Source: CALGDE01 sp964655355 (GTDB lineage: Bacteria > Cyanobacteriota > Cyanobacteriia > CACIAM-69d). From it: DNA of 64,000 nucleotides. Position 1 is the stretch's first letter. Every line of letters begins with the position of its first letter. The position numbers and the translations under genes are program-made. Of this stretch, positions 7,073 to 14,044 are shown one piece after another. A model generated the notes under the pieces. The model was not told the origin of the DNA and searched no databases. It saw nothing but the letters and a program-made list of their open reading frames with translations. The stretch spans positions 25,483-89,482 of the forward strand of contig CAZZMD010000012.1 in assembly GCA_964655355.1 (NCBI GenBank), written 5' to 3'.

Positions 7073-8824
7073 ATGCAAGTCATTGATTGGATTGTTGTTC
7101 TTCTGTACTTGATCGCGTCCCTGGGGATTGGGCTATGGCTCTCCCGTAAGGCGTCCAATAGCCTCGAAGACTTTTTTGTCTCTGGGCGATCACTCCCCTG
7201 GTGGTTATCGGGGACCAGTATGGCGGCGACTACGTTTTCCATTGATACGCCGCTCTATGTGGCGGGGGTGGTGGCGACGCGGGGGATTGTGGGCAATTGG
7301 GAATGGTGGAGCTTTGCGATCGCCCATCTGATCATGGTTTATGTGTTTGCCCGACTGTGGCGACGCTCCGAAGTGGTAACCGATGCGGAGCTAACGGAAT
7401 TACGCTACGGCGGCAAAATGGCGGCAACCCTGCGGGGCGTTAAGGCGTTTTTGCTGGCGGTGCCCACTAACTGCATTGGCATTGGCTACGCCATGTTGGC
7501 CATGGTGAAGGTGGTGGATGCCCTAAATCTCTGGCAAAGCGTGGGCATTGAACCGGCGGATAATCTCAAAGTTTTGAGTGTGATTGGGGTGAGTTTGTTC
7601 GTATTACTTTATACGGGATTCTCCGGGCTCTGGGGCGTCGTCGCAACGGATTTTATCCAGTTTTTTCTGGCGCTGTTTGGGGCAATTGTTGTGGCCTGGT
7701 TTGCGATCGCCCAGGTGGGCGGCATCTCCGAACTACTCACCCAGGTGCAGGCGATCGGCACTCAGGATACCCTCGCGTTCTTGCCCCTGCAATGGAATAA
7801 CGGTCCCCAATGGAGCGATGCTGCGGGGATTACGGCCGGCACCTTTGGCGCTTATGTGCTGCTGCAATGGTGGAGTTTTCGCCGCAGTGATGGGGGTGGC
7901 GAATTTGTCCAGCGATTGCTGGCCGCCAAGTCAGAAGCGGACGCGGAAAAAGCTGCCTGGTGGTTCAATATCCTCCACTACGGCATTCGCACCTGGCCCT
8001 GGATTCTGGTGGCGTTGGCGGCGATGGTGCTCTATCCCGACTTGAGCGATCGCGAATTGGGCTATCCCAAACTGATGCTGGATTTTCTACCCCCAGCGGT
8101 CCTTGGATTGGTGGTGGCCTCCCTGATCGCTGCCTTTATGAGCACCGTCTCCACCTCCATCAACTGGGGAGCGTCCTATCTCACCAATGACCTTTATCGC
8201 CGCTTTATCTCCCCCAATGCCAGCCAATCGGAGCTGGTGTGGGTGGGGCGCAGTATGTCCCTGCTGGTCACCGTCCTGGGGGCGATCGCTGCCTTTTTTG
8301 CCGACGATGTGGCCACCGTCTTTCGCCTGGTGATTGCGATCGGGACGGGTCCTGGGGCGGTTCTGATTCTGCGATGGTTCTGGTGGCGCGTGAATGCCGC
8401 AACGGAGCTGGCGTCTATGGTGGCGGGGTCTTTGATTGGCTTCACCACCAGCGTTGTCCCCGTCCTCAAAATTGACGATTTCGGCCTGCGCCTCCTGGTC
8501 ACCACCGGACTATCCGCCCTGATCTGGGGCACGACGTTGGTGCTAACCCAACCCGAATCCGATGACACCCTAGACCGCTTCTACGCCAAGGTTCGCCCCG
8601 GCGGCCCCGGTTGGTCCCGTCAACGCCAACGCACCGGCATTGCCCCCGCCCAGTCTCTACAATTGGATCTACAGCGGGTCGTGGCCGGAATTTTTGTCTT
8701 GTTTGGCGGCATGTTTGCCCTGGGAGGATTTTTACTCCTCAAGGGATTGACCGGATTCGTCGCCCTCGCGATCGCCGTCATCGCATTCCAATGGCTTCGT
8801 CACCTGACGCGCCAGGCAACCTAG
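7073..8824 (+). CDS. Sodium:solute symporter (SSS) family transporter
   Basis: A 583-residue inner-membrane transporter with about 13 hydrophobic segments. The N-terminus (DWIVVLLYLIASLGIGLWLSRKA, then DFFVSGRSLPWWLSGTSMAATTFS) is the family signature, with the TSMAATTFSIDTPLY helix that contributes to the Na+ site. A mid-protein segment LGLVVASLIAAFMSTVSTSINWGASYLTNDLYRR matches the conserved TM8 region. The substrate cannot be told from sequence; related proteins carry sugars, amino acids, organic acids or osmolytes. The tail KVRPGGPGW is typical of the sugar/carboxylate-like branch. It is flanked by long non-coding gaps and seems monocistronic. Confidence 0.9.
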   Translation: MQVIDWIVVLLYLIASLGIGLWLSRKASNSLEDFFVSGRSLPWWLSGTSMAATTFSIDTPLYVAGVVATRGIVGNWEWWSFAIAHLIMVYVFARLWRRSEVVTDAELTELRYGGKMAATLRGVKAFLLAVPTNCIGIGYAMLAMVKVVDALNLWQSVGIEPADNLKVLSVIGVSLFVLLYTGFSGLWGVVATDFIQFFLALFGAIVVAWFAIAQVGGISELLTQVQAIGTQDTLAFLPLQWNNGPQWSDAAGITAGTFGAYVLLQWWSFRRSDGGGEFVQRLLAAKSEADAEKAAWWFNILHYGIRTWPWILVALAAMVLYPDLSDRELGYPKLMLDFLPPAVLGLVVASLIAAFMSTVSTSINWGASYLTNDLYRRFISPNASQSELVWVGRSMSLLVTVLGAIAAFFADDVATVFRLVIAIGTGPGAVLILRWFWWRVNAATELASMVAGSLIGFTTSVVPVLKIDDFGLRLLVTTGLSALIWGTTLVLTQPESDDTLDRFYAKVRPGGPGWSRQRQRTGIAPAQSLQLDLQRVVAGIFVLFGGMFALGGFLLLKGLTGFVALAIAVIAFQWLRHLTRQAT

Positions 8825-9343
8825 AGCTGCAAAGCCCCACAAGTCAGTACATCGGCAGCACAGTGGCAGTACGTCAATATTACGGAGTCAAATCAACAAA
8901 ACGTTACAGGGCGTTTTGTGTAATCATTCAAAAGTGAGCTTTCCAAGCCCAACCTCAAAGGGTTCCAGTCCAGACTCCCGGAGCGGCGATCGCCCCGAGT
9001 TTGAGACCGATCAACCCGCAGTCTTCAACGGTAATATTTGTTGCATGATCCCCCTCCCTCCGTCCGATCCCCATCTTAGCGCCAGTCCGAAAATCAGTGA
9101 TCCCTCGTCTCAGCGCCCATTGAGAGAATTAAACAACTTCTGTGTTGTTTAACAAGTTTTGTGTTATTAATAATTCTCGTAACGTTTTGATGTAACCCGA
9201 CCGGGATCAACGAGTAGGTAAGGCTGGAAGTACCCTGTCTGTGTTCCCCGGTGATTAACGGTTACAACTCACCAACCCATGGTTAGTTCTGGTGTCGAAT
9301 TTGACATCGTTTCGCCTTCCAGAGCCCCTAACCCACAATAGTA
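8825..9343. other. Long gap upstream of folE: hairpins, no gene recognised
   Basis: This 519-bp stretch holds no convincing gene; a 78-codon ORF at 8916-9152 is low-complexity and unconvincing. It contains a perfect 8-bp inverted repeat (acaaaacg at 8896-8903, cgttttgt at 8912-8919), possibly the end of the symporter transcript although no T-run follows, and the nested inverted repeat at 9124-9179. The last 150 bp probably form the folE leader. I could not match a known riboswitch. Confidence 0.5.
9124..9179. repeat. Nested inverted repeat upstream of folE
   Basis: A perfect 9-bp inverted repeat, ttaaacaac (9129-9137) and gttgtttaa (9144-9152), with a 6-nt loop lies inside an outer pair gagaatt (9124-9130) and aattctc (9173-9179). 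The stretch also reads as an imperfect direct repeat, aacaacttctgtgtt then aacaagttttgtgtt. It could be an operator or an RNA structure; 164 bp separate it from the folE start. Confidence 0.6.
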
Positions 9344-9994
9344 ATGACTCTATCTACATCCCGTGAGCTCGCTCGCGCCGAAGTCCTTGAGAAGTCTTTG
9401 GCAGCGGCAACCCATCCGCATGTCACTGATGAGGATATGCGGCAGGCAGTGCGCACTCTGTTGATCGGTCTGGGAGAGGATCCCGACCGTGAAGGTTTGA
9501 TTGGCACCCCGAACCGGGTGGTCAAGGCTTTGCAGCATTTGACGTCCGGTTATAACCAGTCTTTGGAGGAGTTGCTGAATAAGGCGATCTTCCATGAAGA
9601 CTCGAATGAGATGGTGCTGGTGCGCGATATCGACCTGTTTAGCTCCTGTGAGCACCACATCCTGCCGATTATCGGTCGGGCCCATGTGGCTTACATTCCC
9701 GATGGCAAGGTGATCGGGCTGTCCAAGATTGCGCGTATTTGCGAGATGTACGGCCGTCGTCTGCAGGTCCAGGAGCGTTTGACCTCTCAGATTGCGGATG
9801 CGTTGCAGGAGGTGTTGCAGCCTCGGGGCGTGGCTGTGGTGGTTGAGGCGACCCATATGTGCATGGTGATGCGCGGTGTACAGAAGCCTGGTTCTTGGAC
9901 GACCACCACTGCGATGCGGGGTGATTTTACGACTAACCAGGATATTCGCAACGAGTTTATGGGCATGATTCGCCATCAGCCTAGCTTCCACTAA
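9344..9994 (+). CDS. folE: GTP cyclohydrolase I
   Basis: A 216-residue cytosolic enzyme that converts GTP to 7,8-dihydroneopterin triphosphate, the first step of folate and pterin synthesis. The zinc ligands are visible as Cys102 (SSCEHH) and Cys173 (HMCMVMRGV), with His104/His105 in the first motif and His171 in the second. GLIGTPNRVVKAL, GKVIGLSKIARI and QERLTSQIADAL are further family signatures. The length matches type IA enzymes. It appears monocistronic, with long gaps on both sides and a weak hairpin (acccc/ggggt near 10003-10020) just after the stop codon. Confidence 0.96.
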   Translation: MTLSTSRELARAEVLEKSLAAATHPHVTDEDMRQAVRTLLIGLGEDPDREGLIGTPNRVVKALQHLTSGYNQSLEELLNKAIFHEDSNEMVLVRDIDLFSSCEHHILPIIGRAHVAYIPDGKVIGLSKIARICEMYGRRLQVQERLTSQIADALQEVLQPRGVAVVVEATHMCMVMRGVQKPGSWTTTTAMRGDFTTNQDIRNEFMGMIRHQPSFH

Positions 9995-10341
9995 GGCGAT
10001 ACCCCTTTTATTTCGGGGGTGCTAAGTATTTCCCCTGCCTATCATGATTGCTTTGATGATCGACGCTGGTATTCACGGTGAGAGTCAAAGTTGCTGGTGG
10101 GTAGGGGATTGCTATTGGCGATATGAAATAATGAAGTCGACTTTTGCGAAATGTTGCTTCTGAGTCTTCTGAGGCTGTTGAACGGTTGGTCGTGGGGTTC
10201 CTGGGTGCCAGGAGTGTTGTCCAGCGCCTATGTTCCATCAGTTAGACCAGCGAAAGGGGTGTCTACAGCGGTGTTTGTCGGCCTTTGGTGCCGCGTTAGG
10301 CTGAAGCTCCTGACCGATTCCCAACTACCATCCATCGTCCT
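9995..10341. other. Gap between folE and the beta-helix protein
   Basis: The 347-bp gap shows a weak G/C hairpin directly after folE. Near 10028 and 10100 there are partly complementary C-rich and G-rich words (tcccctgccta and gggtagggga) that could pair over about 70 nt. No convincing gene, tRNA or promoter could be assigned. Confidence 0.4.
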
Positions 10342-11550
10342 ATGTCTATCCATCCTCGTCTGTCTGTCACGCTCGCTCAGCCTTTGAAGCATGCGTTGGT
10401 GGTCTGCCTCAGCGGTGTGCCGATGGTGTTGATGCCGGCGATCGCCCCGATGGCGGCCCAAGCGCAGGTGGTCGCCCAGGAAGAGCCGTTAACCCAAGAC
10501 GTGCCGGTGATACAGGATGGACCAATCTTGCAGGAGGGGGCGATCGCCCAGGATCCGGGTCAAAATGCCCGGGTGATTTATGTGGATAGCCGGGCGGGCA
10601 ATGATGCCAATGGCGGTACCTTTGGGACCCCCCTACGGACGATTACCCAGGCGATCGCGGCGGCCCAGCCGGGCATGGTCATTCAGTTAGCGCCTGGGAC
10701 CTACAGCGCTGAGAGTGGCGAGCAGTTTCCGTTGCGGGTGCCGGCGGGCGTGACATTGCGAGGCAGTGCCAGCAGTCGCGGACAGGGCATTGAAATTGTG
10801 GGGGGCGGTCGTTTCCTGAGCCGCACCCAGGCGGGGCAGTCGGTGGCGGTGGTTTTGGAGAATGGGGCTCAAGTTCAGGGGCTGACCGTTTCCAATCCGT
10901 CGATTCGTGGGACTGGCATTTGGGTGGAAGGGGGCACGGCGTCGATTCTGTCCTCGACCCTATCCGGTAGCCATCGGGAAGGCGTCTTTTTGTCGGGCAA
11001 TGCCAATGCGACGGTGCGGGGCAATGTGTTTTACCGCAATGGGGGCAACGGGATGGCGATTACGAAGCAGTCCCGGGGCTTGATTGTGGGCAATGTTTTT
11101 GAGGCGACGGGCTATGGGGTTGCGATCGGTGACCAGGCGGCTCCGACGCTGCGGAATAACCGGATTGTGGGTAATCGGGACGGCGTGATTATCAATGGGC
11201 TGTCGCGGCCGACCTTGCGGGGCAATACCATCGAGAATAATCAGAATGATGGGGTGGTGGTGATTGGTCAGGCGCTGCCGGATTTGGGATCTTCGGGGAA
11301 TCCGGGGGGTAATCAGATTCGCGGCAATGGGCGTAATGCGGTGTTTAATGCTACCCGCGACAAACGGCAATTTCCGTTCTATGGCAATACGGTGAGCGGT
11401 CCGGCTCCGGCTCAGGTGGCATCGGTTCCTGTACCCCCGCCGGCTCCGACGCCCACTCGCCGAGCGCCGGCACGTTTGGCTCCCGCTTCGACGGTTCCCG
11501 TTGGGGAAACGGTGCCAGTCCAGGAGAGCACCGGCGGCTGGGCTAACTAA
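10342..11550 (+). CDS. Secreted right-handed beta-helix protein, DUF1565-type
   Basis: A 402-residue exported protein. The signal peptide is a basic start plus a hydrophobic stretch ending in an Ala-rich site (AAQAQ, about residue 43). A low-complexity linker follows, then the DUF1565 start RVIYVDSRAGNDANGGTFGTPLRTITQAIAAAQPGMVIQLAPGTY, typical of polysaccharide-lyase-like beta-helix folds. Successive coils of about 22 residues carry asparagine ladders, for example GNVFYRNGGNGMAI, NNRIVGNRDGVII and GNTIENNQNDGVVV. The tail is Pro/Ala-rich. A periplasmic or outer-envelope carbohydrate-binding or -modifying role is likely; no catalytic residues can be assigned by eye. Confidence 0.82.
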   Translation: MSIHPRLSVTLAQPLKHALVVCLSGVPMVLMPAIAPMAAQAQVVAQEEPLTQDVPVIQDGPILQEGAIAQDPGQNARVIYVDSRAGNDANGGTFGTPLRTITQAIAAAQPGMVIQLAPGTYSAESGEQFPLRVPAGVTLRGSASSRGQGIEIVGGGRFLSRTQAGQSVAVVLENGAQVQGLTVSNPSIRGTGIWVEGGTASILSSTLSGSHREGVFLSGNANATVRGNVFYRNGGNGMAITKQSRGLIVGNVFEATGYGVAIGDQAAPTLRNNRIVGNRDGVIINGLSRPTLRGNTIENNQNDGVVVIGQALPDLGSSGNPGGNQIRGNGRNAVFNATRDKRQFPFYGNTVSGPAPAQVASVPVPPPAPTPTRRAPARLAPASTVPVGETVPVQESTGGWAN

Positions 11551-11580
11551 CGGGTGTTGCGATAACGGGCGTTGCGATAG
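11551..11580. repeat. 15-bp tandem duplication directly after a stop codon
   Basis: cgggtgttgcgataa (11551-11565) is followed by cgggcgttgcgatag (11566-11580), 13 of 15 matches. It fills most of the convergent gap between the beta-helix gene and deoC. Confidence 0.85.
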
Positions 11581-11588
11581 GGAGCGCG

Positions 11589-12383
11589 TTAGGTCTCGTC
11601 CGACGGGGTTGATGACTCTGGTGGTGGCTCGACCGTGAGTTGCGATCGCTGCCCTACAAAATTAGGACCGCGGGAGGTGCCCAATCGGGTCGCCCCCGCC
11701 AGGATAAGGGCCGCCGCTTGGTAGGGGGTATGGATGCCGCCGGCGGCTTTGATGCCGATGCGATCGCCCCCGAGCTCCTTCAGCATTTTGACCTGCTCCA
11801 GGGTTACCCCCCCCTGCCAGCCGGTATGGGTTTTGACGTAGGTCGCCCCGGCATCGAGGGCAATTTCCACTGCTAGTTTGATTTCTTCTGGGGTGAGCAG
11901 GTTCATTTCTAGGATTAGCTTGACGCCGGGACCTGCGGCTTCACAAATTTCCCCCAGCTCCCGATAGATGGCATCCGCTTGGCCCATCTTGAGTTTGCCC
12001 AGGTTCATCATCACATCCAGTTCTTGAGCGCCGTTTTGGATGGCTTCCTGGGCTTCAAATATTTTGGCAGCAGCAGTCGTAGCACCGCTGGGAAATCCAA
12101 TGACGGCGCATACCTGTGGCGATCGCCCCTGCAATATGGATGCGGCCCGTTGCACTTGCCAGGGCATCACACAAACGGTGGCAAATCCATAGCGCTCTGC
12201 CTGCCCGCACCATAGTTCCAGATGTTCTTCCGTGGCGGCGGGATGCAGCAGGGCGTGCTCAATGGTGGATGCGATGTCCACCTGTTCCAGGTCAATGTCG
12301 GCGAATTCCTTGGCGAATTCATCCGCAAATTCACGGGCAACGTCGTCCGAGGGGGAGCGATCGGCGGCAGGGGTGTCGGTCAC
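11589..12383 (-). CDS. deoC: Deoxyribose-phosphate aldolase
   Basis: A 264-residue class I aldolase that cleaves 2-deoxyribose-5-phosphate to acetaldehyde and glyceraldehyde-3-phosphate in deoxynucleoside catabolism. The expected active-site residues are present: Asp123 (ELDVMMNLG), the Schiff-base Lys184 (TYVKTHTGW) and Lys212 (GIKAAGGI). The usual STG and ASGGI words are replaced by HTG and AAGGI, so it is a divergent branch. The first 35 residues form an acidic extension with an in-frame 12-bp triplication (12301-12336) giving EFADEFAKEFAD. It lies 57 bp downstream of the amidase gene on the same strand and may share its transcript. Confidence 0.88.
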   Translation of the reverse strand: MTDTPAADRSPSDDVAREFADEFAKEFADIDLEQVDIASTIEHALLHPAATEEHLELWCGQAERYGFATVCVMPWQVQRAASILQGRSPQVCAVIGFPSGATTAAAKIFEAQEAIQNGAQELDVMMNLGKLKMGQADAIYRELGEICEAAGPGVKLILEMNLLTPEEIKLAVEIALDAGATYVKTHTGWQGGVTLEQVKMLKELGGDRIGIKAAGGIHTPYQAAALILAGATRLGTSRGPNFVGQRSQLTVEPPPESSTPSDET

Positions 12384-12414
12384 GGGGCCAGGCTGGGTGT
12401 ATCGGTGTTTTTAG

Positions 12415-12436
12415 ATCGAAATTAAATCGAGATTAA
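12415..12436. repeat. 11-bp tandem duplication between amidase and deoC
   Basis: atcgaaattaa (12415-12425) is followed by atcgagattaa (12426-12436), 10 of 11 matches. Confidence 0.75.
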
Positions 12437-12440
12437 TACG

Positions 12441-13919
12441 TTAGCGGAGATAGTTGAGGATGCCGCGGGCGATCGCCCAAGCCATCCGCGATCGCCATCG
12501 GGGGTCCCGCAGCCAGACCGAATCTTGGTTTCCGGTGACAAAGCCCACTTCGACGAGGCTGGCGGGCATCCGGGTGCGGCGAATGACGAAAAATCGGGCT
12601 CGTTTTACGCCGCGATCGCGTTGCTCCGGGAAGGCTTGGCGGATGCTGCGATGGATGGAGTCGGAGAGGGCGCGGTTGGAAGCGTAATAGGTTTCGACGC
12701 CGTTTACATCCGGGCGGCTAAGGCTGATGGCGTTGGCGTGGATGCTGACAAATGCCGCCGCATTAGTACGGTTGGCGAAGGCGGTGCGCCCCTGCAGGCT
12801 AATAAAGCGATCGTCGCTGCGGGTCATTCGGACTGCGACCCCCTGCTGTTGCAGGTAGCTGGCCACCTGGCGGGAAATATCGAGAACAATCCCTTTTTCC
12901 TGGAGACCGCCAATGCCGATCGCTCCGGGATCCCGTCCCCCATGGCCGGGGTCAATAATCACCAGCCGGCGTCCCCGCACGGTGGGTAGGGGCCCCGACG
13001 GCCGCCCAAATTGAGGATTGGGCAGGGGGCGGGGGCGGCGGGCTTGGCCGGCGGTGCCGGGGATGGGGCTAATTACAACGGTATTGTTGCGATCGGTCTG
13101 CACATTGAGATTGGGACCGTTGGGGATTAGGTTCAGGGTGAGTTGCACCCGGCCGCCCCCCTGGCGGAGGATCGCCCGCGCTACCCCGAGGCGGTTCACC
13201 AGGCGATCAATGCCCCCGCCGTTGAAGGTGGCATTGGCAATATCGATGACGAGCTGGCTGCCGTTGCCGGCGTTGTAGGCCTGGAGGTTGGGGGTTCCCC
13301 CTTGGGTGGTCAGCCGGAGGGCATCCCCATCAATGGAAAAGTTGGTGACGGTGACGGCCCCTGAGTTTCTGGGGTTTCCTGCCCGCTGCTGGTTTCGCTC
13401 CAAAATATCGGCCAATGCCCCCGGGACCCATCGTTCTTGGGGTTGGCGAGGCTGGATCGGGCGCGATCGCGGGGGTAAACGTCGGGGCGGTTGGGCGGCG
13501 ACGGCGGTGGGAAGCCCCTGAATGGTCCAGCGGTTGTTGCCTAAGTGTTGGACCCGCACCTGATCGGAGCGCAGGTTTTGACCGGGGCTTAGCTCCACCA
13601 CTAATCGCGTTACCCCCGGCTCCACCTGGCCGACCCGCACCGATTGCACGCCCCCCCGGAAAAATTCCTGGGCGGTGCTCCGTCGCCAGTTGATGCCCGG
13701 TAGATCGATGACCAGCCGTTGGGGATTGCGGATGATGCGGGCTTGGGGGCGGACCGGCTCGTCCGTCGTAAAGGTGAGCTGGCCGCGCCGTTCCTCAAAA
13801 TCCCAGCGAATCAGCCGATCCGCGCGGGCGGGCAGGGCGATCGCCACGCTACCCAATAGGGCGATCGCCGTTGCGGCGGCGGAAAAGCGAGGGCGAAACG
13901 ACGAAAGGTCGAAGGTCAT
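12441..13919 (-). CDS. N-acetylmuramoyl-L-alanine amidase with two AMIN domains
   Basis: A periplasmic peptidoglycan amidase (AmiC type), 492 residues from the ATG at 13919. A hydrophobic signal peptide ends near residue 33 (ALPARADR). Two AMIN domains (about 36-112 and 187-266) should bind peptidoglycan or target the septum; a Pro/Arg-rich linker follows each. The Amidase_3 domain (317-492) has zinc ligands His326 (DPGHGG), Glu341 and His394 (SIHANA) and catalytic Glu457 (VEVGF). The frame is open to 14372, but that extension runs into the neighbouring coding region and lacks a signal peptide, so I chose the inner start. Homologues act in septal junction formation and cell separation. Confidence 0.92.
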   Translation of the reverse strand: MTFDLSSFRPRFSAAATAIALLGSVAIALPARADRLIRWDFEERRGQLTFTTDEPVRPQARIIRNPQRLVIDLPGINWRRSTAQEFFRGGVQSVRVGQVEPGVTRLVVELSPGQNLRSDQVRVQHLGNNRWTIQGLPTAVAAQPPRRLPPRSRPIQPRQPQERWVPGALADILERNQQRAGNPRNSGAVTVTNFSIDGDALRLTTQGGTPNLQAYNAGNGSQLVIDIANATFNGGGIDRLVNRLGVARAILRQGGGRVQLTLNLIPNGPNLNVQTDRNNTVVISPIPGTAGQARRPRPLPNPQFGRPSGPLPTVRGRRLVIIDPGHGGRDPGAIGIGGLQEKGIVLDISRQVASYLQQQGVAVRMTRSDDRFISLQGRTAFANRTNAAAFVSIHANAISLSRPDVNGVETYYASNRALSDSIHRSIRQAFPEQRDRGVKRARFFVIRRTRMPASLVEVGFVTGNQDSVWLRDPRWRSRMAWAIARGILNYLR

Positions 13920-14044
13920 GGACTGGGGTAAGGAAAAAGTCAATGCAAAGGGGGAAGTCCGATTGCGCGGGGGGGATGTCTTGCCTTGGGATCTGGACCG
14001 CAGAACTGGAGGATAGACCGCGATTCTATCGGGCCGCAGCTGCC

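Noticed and set aside
8916..9152. 78-codon ORF downstream of the symporter.
   Set aside because: Proline/serine-rich without motif or ribosome binding site, and it overlaps the nested inverted repeat.
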